A DNA stretch of 64,000 nt from Peribacillus simplex (lineage in GTDB: Bacteria; Bacillota; Bacilli; Bacillales; DSM-1321), in contig NZ_CP126106.1 of assembly GCF_030123325.1 (NCBI RefSeq), positions 3,810,001 to 3,874,000 of the forward strand. The letters run 5' to 3'. This document shows, one piece after another, positions 34,939 to 44,430 of this stretch. How positions within the stretch are numbered: position 1 is the stretch's first letter; every line of letters starts with the position of its first letter. Under the pieces are notes generated by a model that was not told the origin of the DNA, did not search any database, and saw only the letters and a list, made by a program, of their open reading frames with translations. Position numbers and translations under genes: made by a program.

Positions 34939-36042
34939 TCACCATTCAGGAAAGATCCTCACACCTTCTGCTAAATTCTTTGATTGGAGCAACACTTTGA
35001 AATGTTCACTAAATCCCCCTGGAACGATTAGCCCCCGAATTGCCCGATTACGCTTTGCCGTTTTCGAGAATGGATCAGTTCCTTGATGGTCCTTCAATTC
35101 CTCCAGTATCCCTGCTTTAAGCAAGAATTCATTTTGAAGAAATAGCCCCTGATTGGAAAGTTCCTTTCTTTTTCCCATCTCGATTAATGTGTCAAAATGG
35201 ATATGTGTCGTCAAATCCATATCACCAGGATACATAAGCGCATCTTTAATCATTTGATGCTGATAATAGCCCCTCAAGCTTCCTTGAAGATGAGCTGGCT
35301 CCTTCCATTCCCTATCGGTATAGCCATAATCAATCGTAAGGAGAATACCCGATTCGATACAGGAAACGATCTTCTCATATTCACGGACCATTTTTAGAGG
35401 AACTTCATATCGTTGTTTTTCATTTAAGGTGATAGTTCGTTCTGTAAGGTAAGATAGAATGTCAGGGTTGTCCAAAGGTTCCCTCACTTCTGCCAAATCG
35501 CCTTCCTTTTCAGTGACGAATACCTCTACAAGGGCTCCCTTATCCTTTTCAATGACATGTACAGGCAAGGCGTCGAAAAGTTCATTTGAAAAGACGATTC
35601 CATTTACATTCGTCCATTTTTCTAAACTGGCGGCAGAAACTGCCTGTTTGAACATCCCTATACGTTCTTGCTGAACCTTTCTATGAAATGGACTGCCATC
35701 CACAAGGATATAAGTCAGAGAGTCCCATATCTGCGGTTCCATTTCTTTTATGAAAACAAGGATGTCATAAGCCAGCTTACCGTCCCCTGCGCCGACCTCG
35801 ATGATTCTTGGTGATACTCCGCACCTTTTTATCAAATAAACGAACCACCTGGCCAGTGATCTCCCGAATGCATCCCCAACATTGCCAGACGTATAAAAAT
35901 CCCCTCTTGGGCCAATTTTCTCTTTTGCGCGTGCATAGTAGCCTATATTTGGCGTATATAAAACAGCATCCATATAGTCATGAAAGGAAATCCTTTTTTG
36001 GGGGCTTCCTGCAATCAATTCCTTCAAGTGATTTTTCAACAC
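34939..36042 (-). CDS. MidA-family SAM-dependent methyltransferase (COG1565/DUF185)
   Basis: The protein of about 368 residues has the MidA/NDUFAF7 pattern ISFHDYMDAVLYTPNIGYYA, GDFYTSGNVGDAFGRSLA and the SAM-binding motif IIEVGAGDGKLAYDIL. In eukaryotes the homologue methylates an arginine of complex I; the bacterial substrate is unknown. The start is GTG 36042 or TTG 36039, both near ACGGAGG; the upstream ATGs (36063, 36060) lack a good ribosome binding site. Confidence 0.85.
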   Translation of the reverse strand: MLKNHLKELIAGSPQKRISFHDYMDAVLYTPNIGYYARAKEKIGPRGDFYTSGNVGDAFGRSLARWFVYLIKRCGVSPRIIEVGAGDGKLAYDILVFIKEMEPQIWDSLTYILVDGSPFHRKVQQERIGMFKQAVSAASLEKWTNVNGIVFSNELFDALPVHVIEKDKGALVEVFVTEKEGDLAEVREPLDNPDILSYLTERTITLNEKQRYEVPLKMVREYEKIVSCIESGILLTIDYGYTDREWKEPAHLQGSLRGYYQHQMIKDALMYPGDMDLTTHIHFDTLIEMGKRKELSNQGLFLQNEFLLKAGILEELKDHQGTDPFSKTAKRNRAIRGLIVPGGFSEHFKVLLQSKNLAEGVRIFPEW

Positions 36043-36063
36043 AACAGCCTCCGTCTCCATCAT

Positions 36064-36404
36064 CTTTCATCATATTGAAAATTAAACTTTCCTTTTTCTT
36101 AATAAAACACATAAATAAGTTTTTTTATCGACAATCATACTCGAAAACAAATTTAAGGTTCACAAAATGTTCAATTTTCCATCTCCCGAGTGACACCATA
36201 AAAAAATGAATGCTTCCAGCAAATATGCACTCTTAATTCAGGGCAGAATCAGAAGAGTCATCCACACTAGGAAGACCACAGAAATTTCTTTAAGCCTTTT
36301 AACGTTTTTATCTTCAGTATAGTTGCGGAAATGACCCCTTTCAATATTTTCCCATTATAAAAATGCTAAAAATAAAACAGGTGCCATATGGCACCTGCAA
36401 GTCA
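36064..36404. other. Gap between the methyltransferase and yqgX
   Basis: The 340-bp gap has the yqgX terminator at 36378-36397. The rest is AT-rich with no visible gene or repeat. Confidence 0.5.
36378..36397 (-). terminator. Terminator of yqgX
   Basis: CAGGTGCCATATGGCACCTG is a perfect 20-bp palindrome that is followed by TTTTATTTTT on the minus strand. Confidence 0.8.
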
Positions 36405-37031
36405 TCATCTCAAAAAGGGATTAGTATTCTTTTCATCCAAAATGGTCGTGACAGGCCCATGACCAGGAAAAACGATAGCATCATCAGAAAGTGTCAGCAG
36501 CTTCGTTTCAATGCTATTTAACAGCACTGCCTCGCTTCCCCCTATTAAATCGGTCCTGCCAACGCTTCCTTGGAACAAGACGTCCCCTGAAAAGAGGAAA
36601 CGTTCTTCCTTCACATAATACGAAACGCTCCCTGGTGAGTGTCCGGGAGTTTCGAATACTTCGAAAGTGAATCCTCCAATAGTGAGTTCCTGCTCATTTG
36701 CCAGTATGTGATCGGCAGGCTTCATTCGCATCGGATTTTCAGGGAACCAGTTTTGGGATCCATTCAACGCGGGGTCAAGCAGCCATTTGGCCTCTTTTTC
36801 ATGAATATATGCAGGTATCCCATAATGATCCCGAATAGCATCAAGAGCACCGATATGGTCAAAATGTGCATGTGTCAATAAAATCGCCAAAGGCTTTAAA
36901 TTTTTTGTTTGTATGTACTGTATGATTTTCTGTGGCTCTTCACCCGGATCGAAAATGATGCAATCCTGTCCATCGGAAACTACATAACAATTCGTTTGCA
37001 GCGGGCCTAAAGGAATTTGTTTCCATTTCAT
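36405..37031 (-). CDS. yqgX: Metallo-beta-lactamase-fold hydrolase YqgX (glyoxalase II-like)
   Basis: The start MKWKQIPLGPLQTNCYV at 37031 is nine bases from GGAG. The 208-residue protein has the zinc ligand motif THAHFDHIGALD and further ligands in ETPGHSPGS, SGDVLF and FPGHGPVT. B. subtilis YqgX is a possible glyoxalase II or bacillithiol-linked hydrolase. The substrate is not proved. Confidence 0.92.
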   Translation of the reverse strand: MKWKQIPLGPLQTNCYVVSDGQDCIIFDPGEEPQKIIQYIQTKNLKPLAILLTHAHFDHIGALDAIRDHYGIPAYIHEKEAKWLLDPALNGSQNWFPENPMRMKPADHILANEQELTIGGFTFEVFETPGHSPGSVSYYVKEERFLFSGDVLFQGSVGRTDLIGGSEAVLLNSIETKLLTLSDDAIVFPGHGPVTTILDEKNTNPFLR

Positions 37032-37265
37032 TTCCATCAACTCCAATTATGATTTTCTATCTTCATCTTACACTAATTATGCTGCTAATGTTAATCCGGT
37101 TTACTCAAGTCATAGAAGTGTCACCTATTAAACCTCGACAAATAATTGAAAAAATATTAAGATATTAACAAATGCAATCTTTTCTACATATTTTTGGTAG
37201 TTGCTTTATTCTCTGGGTATATTATTAGGGATTAGGTACTCATTACGTAAAAAGGGGGTTTTGAC

Positions 37266-37439
37266 ATGATATTAATGGTTGTTTTCGGACTTGTGGCTAT
37301 ATTAGGAGTGGCAGCTGTGTTTACCTCATTAAAAAAGAGAAACTTCTTAGGATTCATTTTTGCAGCCGGCAGTGCAGTCGTGTTTGGCTGGTTCACTGTC
37401 ATGACTATCATCAACAGCGGTTTTCCTGTTGCCCATTGA
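37266..37439 (+). CDS. yqgW: DUF2759 small membrane protein YqgW
   Basis: This 57-residue protein (MILMVVFGLVAILGV...) has two membrane helices separated by the basic turn SLKKRNFLGF and ends FPVAH. It has GGGGG seven bases before the ATG and a terminator after the stop. The position next to yqgX matches B. subtilis yqgW. The minus-strand open frame across the same place is a shadow. Confidence 0.88.
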   Translation: MILMVVFGLVAILGVAAVFTSLKKRNFLGFIFAAGSAVVFGWFTVMTIINSGFPVAH

Positions 37440-37442
37440 AGA

Positions 37443-37470
37443 AAAAAGCTCGCCATCCGGCGAGCTTTTG
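37443..37470. terminator. Bidirectional terminator between yqgW and yqgU
   Basis: AAAAGCTCGCC and GGCGAGCTTTT arms form an 11-bp stem with a 4-base loop between the two convergent genes. Confidence 0.9.
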
Positions 37471-37480
37471 TTTTAGGTCA

Positions 37481-38653
37481 TCATGTTTGTTTGAACAATC
37501 TTTGTATTTGATGGGTTTTCATATCAATGATTTTCTCAAATTGATATCCATATAAGCAGAAGTTGCCATCAAGCGAACAGCTTAATGGTTCATTTTCCAT
37601 GTCCTTCATCAATTCTTCTTGTGTGCCTTTTTCCCAATTTAATTTAGTTAAGGTAAACCTTCCCTCATATTGGTCCGCATCTTTTGATTCATTAGGAATG
37701 AATGTTATGAATTCCTTGTTTTTTTCAATGAAATCATAGGATGGAATCACCCAATCTGAAAAGCTTTTCAATAGCGGCACGGAAAAAGAGTGGATCGGCT
37801 TGTTTGCTGAATCATAAAATGCATATGTACCCCGATCTCGTTTTTCTGTCTCCACTTGAATCGTCATCAGCGCTTGTTTCATTTTTTTAAAGTGAATGAC
37901 ATCGAGCATAAGACTGTCCGCTCCATCCCCATTCAGCGCTTTTCTTTCCAGGGGAGCCGTCAAAGCAGGTTCTTCCTTGTCCCAATCCAGAAACATCAAT
38001 TCATTTTCACTTGCCCATTGAGCAAAGGGCTGCGGAAAGTCCAGAGTTTCCATAGTTTGTTCATCTGGGTTTAACACATAACTGCTGTAAGTCCAATCTT
38101 CATAAAAGCTCGATACAAACAACTGGCCATCTTTAAATGAATTCCACTCATAAGCTAATTCATAGGCAGGGATCGCCACGGAATACAATGGATTTCCCGT
38201 TTTATCGAGTATTGTGATGGATGCTTTATCCGAAGAAGTGAAGGACGATAACAAAATATGCGTACCAGACGGACTGATCGATACTTCAGAAAACGCAAAA
38301 GCCGGCTGATAGAAAACGGAAGTTTCATTCGTTTCCAAATTCCATGCCATCAACTGGGATAATTCATTACCATCCCGCTTCACAGAATATAAAATGGTTT
38401 TAGAATCCAGCCATCCAAAAATGGCTTCGATTTTTTCCGTTTCTGCAGTCGAGATCTTTAAATTGCTTACTGAAGTTTCCAGGTTTGATTGGGAATGTTC
38501 TTTTTCCGTATCATTTACGGGTTTACTAAGGTCCTTGGAAGGCTCACAAGCCGAGATAAGAAGGATAGTGGAGATAAATAATGGGACGAAACACAACATC
38601 TTACAAATGGAAAGCCGCATACAAAGTGCTGCTTTGGATACTTTAATCTCCAC
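37481..38653 (-). CDS. yqgU: Lipoprotein YqgU
   Basis: The 390-residue protein has a signal segment with lipobox LISAC (residues 32-36) and an exported beta-propeller-like domain made of repeated strands such as GWLDSKTILYS. It is the YqgU-type lipoprotein, of unknown function. The start GTG 38653 (three bases after GGGAGG) is not certain, because ATG 38620 gives a more normal signal length but lacks a site. Confidence 0.8.
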   Translation of the reverse strand: MEIKVSKAALCMRLSICKMLCFVPLFISTILLISACEPSKDLSKPVNDTEKEHSQSNLETSVSNLKISTAETEKIEAIFGWLDSKTILYSVKRDGNELSQLMAWNLETNETSVFYQPAFAFSEVSISPSGTHILLSSFTSSDKASITILDKTGNPLYSVAIPAYELAYEWNSFKDGQLFVSSFYEDWTYSSYVLNPDEQTMETLDFPQPFAQWASENELMFLDWDKEEPALTAPLERKALNGDGADSLMLDVIHFKKMKQALMTIQVETEKRDRGTYAFYDSANKPIHSFSVPLLKSFSDWVIPSYDFIEKNKEFITFIPNESKDADQYEGRFTLTKLNWEKGTQEELMKDMENEPLSCSLDGNFCLYGYQFEKIIDMKTHQIQRLFKQT

Positions 38654-38704
38654 ACACCTCCCACTTCAAAACTAAAACGCCTGGCATATGTGAGCGAGAC
38701 ATTA

Positions 38705-38747
38705 GAAAGAGAGTAAGGACTAACCAATCGAATCCTTACTCTCTTTC
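38705..38747 (-). terminator. Probable terminator of yqgT
   Basis: GAAAGAGAGTAAGGA and TCCTTACTCTCTTTC arms form a 15-bp stem downstream of yqgT on the minus strand. The T tract is short. Confidence 0.65.
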
Positions 38748-38823
38748 ATTATAAAGTAAAAAAGAGAAAATGTGGCGGATAATGACCTTATATTTTTTTA
38801 GAAGTATATTCCTTATGGGAGCA

Positions 38824-39990
38824 TCACATATATAGGCCTGCCATCAGAATCTTGACAGAATCTTCGTATATACCAGGCAAATGGGATAGCGGAAGCGGAT
38901 TGATGCCCTTTCCCAGCTCGATTGTGAATCCGCCGCGTTTAAATTCCTGAATGAACCAATCTTTATACCCGGCATGACTGTCAACATATTGTACGGCCCG
39001 ATATCCGCTGCGCTCCTCAAACTCCCTAGCAACATTCGCTGCCTGTTCAGGTTCATGGCCCTCATATCCCCAATAGAATTCTTTTCCCTGGGTGTGAAGT
39101 GCAAGCACTCTTTCAAAATTCCGCCTTATTGCCAGCTCCTTCATGGCCAATGCTTCTGGTTCTGATAACGGGGTATCTCCTGGAAAATCCCTCGGTGCAG
39201 GGGCTTTTGGAATCTTTCTGCGCTTTTCAATCTCCCAATTGGCAGGATATTGATTATTCAGGTCCACACCGCGGATATTTGCTTTCCAAGCATAAAAAGC
39301 AGGATTTCCATTATTTATTTTTAAAACATCAACCTGCCCCTCTGCCGCCTCCTCCCCCTTTAGGACAAGCTCGACTCCATCCGGATTCACCATTGGAACC
39401 ATCGAAATGGTCATATCCCGATAGAAGGGCATACAATCCATTCCACATAGTGTACGATCATTCGTTACTGCCAGCAGAAGATCATTCAGCCATTTCATCA
39501 AAACCGCCGTAGTGATCCATTCATTAGCATGGAATGAACCGTTATAATGTATGACCCTTTCACCTTGACCGATTTTTACCTCAAGCAGTTCTTTTCCCAA
39601 CACACTCCTCCCGATGGATTCAACCTTAATAAAGGGGTAATGAAAAGATAGAATATCAAGATCGTCAAGAAGTGATTGATATTCATAAGGCTTGTCGGTG
39701 ACAATCATGGGATTCATCACCCGGACGGGTACGGAAAAAGGTTTTTTTCCATCTTGATTCAATAATGATATCCCATCGATGGGCAGGTGATATTGTAAAG
39801 CGATTTCGGCAAAATCGATATCTAACCGGGACTCTTCCTGAACAATGTACCCAGGTATTTGTACTTCCATGCCATTTGGCAAAACCTCGCCGGTAATGGC
39901 GGGATTGGCATCCTCAATCAAAACCCGGGGAATTTGGAACAATTGACTGTAATATGCCAAATCATCCCCGCTTCTGCTCACAACTTTCAT
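38824..39990 (-). CDS. yqgT: Gamma-D-glutamyl-meso-diaminopimelate peptidase I-like, YqgT
   Basis: The 388-residue protein has an N-terminal LysM-like region (residues 1-50 and 55-100) and an M14 zinc carboxypeptidase domain. HANEW and VALHTQGKEFYW provide His/Glu zinc ligands and substrate contacts and FTIELGKG the catalytic Glu. It cleaves peptidoglycan stem peptides. No signal peptide is evident. Confidence 0.9.
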   Translation of the reverse strand: MKVVSRSGDDLAYYSQLFQIPRVLIEDANPAITGEVLPNGMEVQIPGYIVQEESRLDIDFAEIALQYHLPIDGISLLNQDGKKPFSVPVRVMNPMIVTDKPYEYQSLLDDLDILSFHYPFIKVESIGRSVLGKELLEVKIGQGERVIHYNGSFHANEWITTAVLMKWLNDLLLAVTNDRTLCGMDCMPFYRDMTISMVPMVNPDGVELVLKGEEAAEGQVDVLKINNGNPAFYAWKANIRGVDLNNQYPANWEIEKRRKIPKAPAPRDFPGDTPLSEPEALAMKELAIRRNFERVLALHTQGKEFYWGYEGHEPEQAANVAREFEERSGYRAVQYVDSHAGYKDWFIQEFKRGGFTIELGKGINPLPLSHLPGIYEDSVKILMAGLYM

Positions 39991-40104
39991 TCAGCCTCCG
40001 CCCCTTTCATTGTTTTATCTTTATGAAGCGAAAAACAGAAAGATGTTCAGGAAGTCTCATGTGTTTCATAAATTGTAATGCTACTGATTTCCTGAAAAAA
40101 CAAA

Positions 40105-40127
40105 AAAACCTGGATTGCGCCAGGTTT
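40105..40127 (-). terminator. Terminator of yqgS
   Basis: AAACCTGG and CCAGGTTT arms are followed by a long T run on the minus strand, ahead of yqgS's stop. Confidence 0.85.
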
Positions 40128-40133
40128 CCTTTT

Positions 40134-41987
40134 TCAATGTTGCTCATAAAATCGGAGCAAGTCCCCATAAATGATTTTGTCAGAGTACTCAAGCTCCTGC
40201 TTTGCCTTATCCAAATACTTTTCACATGAATCCTTTGCAGTCGCCGCTCCGGTCTTTTTATCATAACAGGTATCCATCGTATAGAGATAATCCTTTGTGA
40301 TGAAACTGCTATCGCGAAGAACGGTGAATTCTAATTTCTCTTCAGAAAAAAGATCTTTGCCGAATTCGATATAATCATCATTTTCAATCCCCAATAAATG
40401 AAGGAGAGTCGGCCTTACATCAATTTGGCCGGAAACCGTGGAAATCGTTTTCCCCTCCTGCCCAGGGATATGTATGATGAGCGGGACACGCTGAAGTTGA
40501 ATGGATTCAAAAGGCGTGATTTCCTTCCCAAGGAACTGGCTCATGGCAGAGTTGTGATTTTCCGAAATTCCATAATGGTCACCATAAAGTACAATAATGG
40601 AGTCCTCATATAATCCATCACGTTTCAAATCACCGATAAATTGTTCCAAGGCTTCGTCTGTATAACGTACGGTCGGAAAATACTGATTCAATGTTTTGGA
40701 ATTCGAATCGTACGGTTCCAATGTCCGGTCCTCTTCATCCAAAGTGAATGGAAAATGATTGGTTAACGTTATGAACTTGGCATAAAAAGGCTCAGGCAAC
40801 CGCTTCAAGTGAGAGATTGATTGCTTGAAGAACGATTTATCATTCAAACCCCAATTGATGGAATTCCCTTCAGAGACTTTGTATTCATCACTATCATAAA
40901 ACCGTTGATACCCGAGAGAAGCGTACATTATGTCACGATTCCAAAAGCTTTTATTATTGGCATGGAAGGAAGACGTATTGTAACCTTTTTCGGTTAAGAT
41001 TTCGGGGGTGGCTTTGTATTCATTTTGGGCATGAGTGAAAAATACTGCCCCCCTACCTAAAGGATAGAGGGAATTCTCAATAATGAATTCTGAATCGGAT
41101 GTTTTCCCCTGGCCAGTTTGGTGATAAAAGTTATTGAAATAAAAGCTCTCTTTAATGAATTGGTTCAGAAAAGGAGTGATTTCTTCACCGTTGACCGTTT
41201 TATTGATGACAAAGCTTTGAGTGGATTCCAATGATACAAGGATCACATTTTTACCTTTTGCCAGACCATAAAGATCATCATTAACCTTTTTTTGATTGGC
41301 ACGGACATAATTTTCAATTTCCGACAATTCACTGCCATCCGCAAGGGCCCGTTGAGCTGATGATTTCGTCTGTAATATTGCATCATAAAGGTGATAATGG
41401 TACGTACCTATATTCTTAACGAGGATTTCGCGGTCAAACGTTCTTGTCAGTAGTTCAGGACGCGCCGCTTCAGCTAAAGCCAAGTTGAAAAATGTCACTC
41501 CCAAAGCCATTAGCAAAAAGAATTTACGGTCCTGGGGATTGTATCGACATTCTTGGAATGTTTTTGGTATGTATTTCAGCAGAAGCATCAAGACCAGAAT
41601 ATCGGAAAAATACAAAAGGTCACTCGGATTGATCAATTCATGTACACTGCTTCCAAGATCGCTCATATTGCTCGTTTGAAAAAGAACGGGAATGGTTAAA
41701 AAGTCATTGAAAAAGCGAAAAAAAACAAGGTTGGCAAAAAGGACGCAGGTGATGAAAAAACTCATGATCAATAAGTATGCTGTCCTTCTATTTTCTTTTA
41801 AAAATATATTCACGCCAAGAGTAAGCAAAAGGAAACTGACAGGATTGATGAATAGTATGAACTCCTGGATCCAATTATCAATATCTATCTCAAAACTTGT
41901 TTTATAAGCAATATATGTTTTAAGCCAAAGTGAAATCAATACGACCCAAAACAATGAATATCCCTGTCTTTTGAAGACCCTAATCAA
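40134..41987 (-). CDS. yqgS: Lipoteichoic acid synthase-type protein YqgS
   Basis: The start is TTG 41987, eight bases after GAGGAGGG, giving about 617 residues; the longer ATG frame from 42041 has no such site. There are five N-terminal membrane helices and an extracellular sulfatase domain with the catalytic Thr region GQGKTSDSEF and metal ligands VLYGDHYGISEN. B. subtilis YqgS is one of four LtaS paralogues. Confidence 0.93.
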   Translation of the reverse strand: MIRVFKRQGYSLFWVVLISLWLKTYIAYKTSFEIDIDNWIQEFILFINPVSFLLLTLGVNIFLKENRRTAYLLIMSFFITCVLFANLVFFRFFNDFLTIPVLFQTSNMSDLGSSVHELINPSDLLYFSDILVLMLLLKYIPKTFQECRYNPQDRKFFLLMALGVTFFNLALAEAARPELLTRTFDREILVKNIGTYHYHLYDAILQTKSSAQRALADGSELSEIENYVRANQKKVNDDLYGLAKGKNVILVSLESTQSFVINKTVNGEEITPFLNQFIKESFYFNNFYHQTGQGKTSDSEFIIENSLYPLGRGAVFFTHAQNEYKATPEILTEKGYNTSSFHANNKSFWNRDIMYASLGYQRFYDSDEYKVSEGNSINWGLNDKSFFKQSISHLKRLPEPFYAKFITLTNHFPFTLDEEDRTLEPYDSNSKTLNQYFPTVRYTDEALEQFIGDLKRDGLYEDSIIVLYGDHYGISENHNSAMSQFLGKEITPFESIQLQRVPLIIHIPGQEGKTISTVSGQIDVRPTLLHLLGIENDDYIEFGKDLFSEEKLEFTVLRDSSFITKDYLYTMDTCYDKKTGAATAKDSCEKYLDKAKQELEYSDKIIYGDLLRFYEQH

Positions 41988-42086
41988 TCCTGGTCCCTCC
42001 TCATCGAAAAAGCGCTGGAGCCATGATGCAGAGCGCCTCAATCATGGGTCATGGTTCCTCCCCCTATGCAAAAGCAGAACGATTGG

Positions 42087-42111
42087 CCCCCCAAAAACGG
42101 GGGATCTTTTT
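42087..42111 (+). terminator. Hairpin with plus-strand T run between yqgS and glcK
   Basis: CCCCC and GGGGG enclose AAAAAC, followed on the plus strand by ATCTTTTTG. The orientation does not match the neighbouring minus-strand genes, so its role is unclear. Confidence 0.35.
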
Positions 42112-42163
42112 GAATATTCCATCTTTTTTCTTATAACCCTGTTTGCCACAGGGCAGCAAGGGA

Positions 42164-43132
42164 TCACGTATTCAGTTGGCTTTTAATGAGCCAGGCTGCA
42201 CCTATTACCCCTGCATCATTGCCTAGTGTGGCCAGGCTGATTTTCGTTGATTTACTAACCCGTTTGAATGCATACTTCCCGAAGGCAGAACGGACAGGTT
42301 CAAGCAAAATGTCTCCCGCTTGCGAAACGCCCCCACCAATGACGATTTTATCTGGATTCATGACATTTCCAACATGTGATAATGCAAGCCCCAAATAATT
42401 GCCTACCTTATTTACCACAGCTTTGGACAAAGGATCACCTGCTGCAGCGCATTGAAATAACAGTTTGGAAGTAACAGCATTTCCCTCTTCGACTTTCTGC
42501 TGAAGCATTGACTGTTCATCGGCGGTATTCAAGGCCTCTATAGCCATACGGACGATTCCCGTTGCCGAAGCAACCGTTTCCAAACAACCAGTCTTACCGC
42601 AATTGCATGGTGCCCCTCCGTCCGTTACGACCGTTATATGCCCTATTTCTCCAGCAGCCCCACTGGTACCATGGACAATTTGCCCATTATGGATGATCCC
42701 GCCGCCTACACCCGTTCCTAGAGTTACACAAACGAGGTCTTTGGCACCATTACCGGCACCTTTCCACATTTCTCCCAAAGCTGCCATATTGGCATCATTA
42801 TCGATTACAGCCGGAAGAGATGTCTCCACCTCCAATAAATTTTTTAAAGGATAGTCCTTCCAGCCTAGATTGACGGCTTCATATATGGAACCGTTAACAA
42901 ATTTCACAGGCCCGGGAGCACCCATTCCTATCCCTACTATCTTACTCTTCGGTTCATTAAGTTCCACGAGCTTCGCATCAATTGCTTTGGCTATGTTAAT
43001 CGTAATGAATTTTCCCTTTTCGGAGATGTCCGTGCTGATTTCCCATTTATGAATGATCTCTCCGTATAAATTGATCAGAGCCAGTTTGGTAGTTGTACCG
43101 CCTAAATCCACACCCATCAGCCACTTTTCCAT
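42164..43132 (-). CDS. glcK: Glucokinase (ROK family)
   Basis: The start MEKWLMGVDLGGTTTK at 43132 is preceded by AAGGTG. The 322-residue protein has the phosphate-binding DLGGTTTK, the catalytic Asp in VDNDANMAALGE and the zinc motif CNCGKTGCLE. It phosphorylates glucose with ATP. The start of the gene overlaps the end of yqgQ, as in B. subtilis. Confidence 0.94.
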   Translation of the reverse strand: MEKWLMGVDLGGTTTKLALINLYGEIIHKWEISTDISEKGKFITINIAKAIDAKLVELNEPKSKIVGIGMGAPGPVKFVNGSIYEAVNLGWKDYPLKNLLEVETSLPAVIDNDANMAALGEMWKGAGNGAKDLVCVTLGTGVGGGIIHNGQIVHGTSGAAGEIGHITVVTDGGAPCNCGKTGCLETVASATGIVRMAIEALNTADEQSMLQQKVEEGNAVTSKLLFQCAAAGDPLSKAVVNKVGNYLGLALSHVGNVMNPDKIVIGGGVSQAGDILLEPVRSAFGKYAFKRVSKSTKISLATLGNDAGVIGAAWLIKSQLNT

Positions 43133-43149
43133 CATTCTCACCTTTTTTA

Positions 43150-43359
43150 TCAATTTTTTTTCTGTTTTTCCCTTTCAAGAGACAATTGCTGCCTAATTAA
43201 AAGGATCGCCATTTGATAATCTTTCGTATCCATCATCTGCATACGGTGGATTTCCCTTATTTCGGCTTCCATCAGTTCAAGCTCGGCTAAGCGATCACCA
43301 ATATAGATAAATGTACCAAATCTTTTCAAGTATTGTTGTAGATCATAATATGTTTTCAT
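43150..43359 (-). CDS. yqgQ: DUF910 protein YqgQ
   Basis: The 69-residue helical protein (MKTYYDLQQYLKRFG...) matches YqgQ, found upstream of glcK. It was proposed to bind nucleic acid from structure, with function unknown. Confidence 0.88.
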   Translation of the reverse strand: MKTYYDLQQYLKRFGTFIYIGDRLAELELMEAEIREIHRMQMMDTKDYQMAILLIRQQLSLEREKQKKN

Positions 43360-43572
43360 CGTAAACCTCTTTACTCTTTTCTATAGGAAAGTATATCGAA
43401 TCAGCCTCTTTGTAACAAGCGCCCATTTCCCCTTTGATAATTTCCCCCATCCCCCCTCATACATGTCCAATTGTATTCATATGATGAAATATCAAGAATG
43501 TGGACTCTTTCGATTTGATGTAACAACTTAATGTTTTAATGCATTCATCACGCGTGAAAACGGAGGGGAAAA

Positions 43573-44430
43573 ATGAAAGTACAATTGAAGTATACCGTCT
43601 TTTTGGTTTTAACCACCATATTTGTCATCCTTTATTTATCAAATCATAAACAGACAGAGGAAACCATCATTTTTTTTCCCATCGATTCCTCGCTCCATTT
43701 TGATCATGCCTCCACCCACCTGACACCGAAGGGTACCGGGGATTCCACCTATACCATCACTTGGAGGGTGGAGTCTTCTTTGGACCAGCCTGCTTACTTA
43801 CGTCAGGACGTATCGCTTTTATACAAAAATGGAAAATTGGCAGGAGCTTTAAAAAATTGGCGCCAAAATAAACAAGAACTCTCTCAAAAAGCGAAATCTA
43901 AAGAATCCGAGAGCGGGCGTTATGAAGCGGTAACGTTTCATTATGCCGAGGTTCATCCGAGTGACACAATTTTCACCAGTGCCCAGCAGCTCAGTAAAGA
44001 TAAACTTTATACAGTAACGACACCGGTTTTTCAATTTTTCCACCGTCCGCTTTCAGAAGAACAGGTTCAGTGGAAAAAAACGCTGGACGGCTTGACGGAC
44101 CAAACGGTTCGAAATGGTTTGGAGAAAGCTGGTCAAGCTTTTCAGGTTAATCTGGAACAGTACAATATCATCTCTTTAACAGATCTGCCCTCAAAGAAAA
44201 ATCAATGGCTTGCTGCATTCCCCCAATTCAAACGGGAGGAAATTGTGGGAAAACTATGGGAAGGACTTTACAAAAATTATGTGTTGGGAATAAAAAAGGA
44301 GGATGGATCCACTGTGAATCCACAAGGTAGCACCACCCCCCTATTGCTTATGGCGAAGAATCAAAGTGAAATACTTGTCTTGTTTACCCTGAAAGACGGT
44401 ACCCCAATCATGCTGCGTCAAAAGTTATAG
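43573..44430 (+). CDS. Membrane-anchored protein of unknown function
   Basis: The 285-residue protein has one N-terminal membrane helix (residues 7-23) and an extracytoplasmic domain with Tyr- and Thr-rich strands. I do not recognise the family. It has a CGGAGGGG site. Its stop is followed immediately by the gluP stop on the other strand, so the two convergent genes overlap by 6 bp. Confidence 0.7.
   Translation: MKVQLKYTVFLVLTTIFVILYLSNHKQTEETIIFFPIDSSLHFDHASTHLTPKGTGDSTYTITWRVESSLDQPAYLRQDVSLLYKNGKLAGALKNWRQNKQELSQKAKSKESESGRYEAVTFHYAEVHPSDTIFTSAQQLSKDKLYTVTTPVFQFFHRPLSEEQVQWKKTLDGLTDQTVRNGLEKAGQAFQVNLEQYNIISLTDLPSKKNQWLAAFPQFKREEIVGKLWEGLYKNYVLGIKKEDGSTVNPQGSTTPLLLMAKNQSEILVLFTLKDGTPIMLRQKL

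Noticed and set aside
37232..37456. 74-residue minus-strand open frame
   Set aside because: It is the shadow of yqgW, which lies on the plus strand with proper signals.
39099..39512. 137-residue plus-strand open frame opposite yqgT
   Set aside because: It is antisense to a well-supported peptidase gene and has proline-rich, codon-shadow composition.
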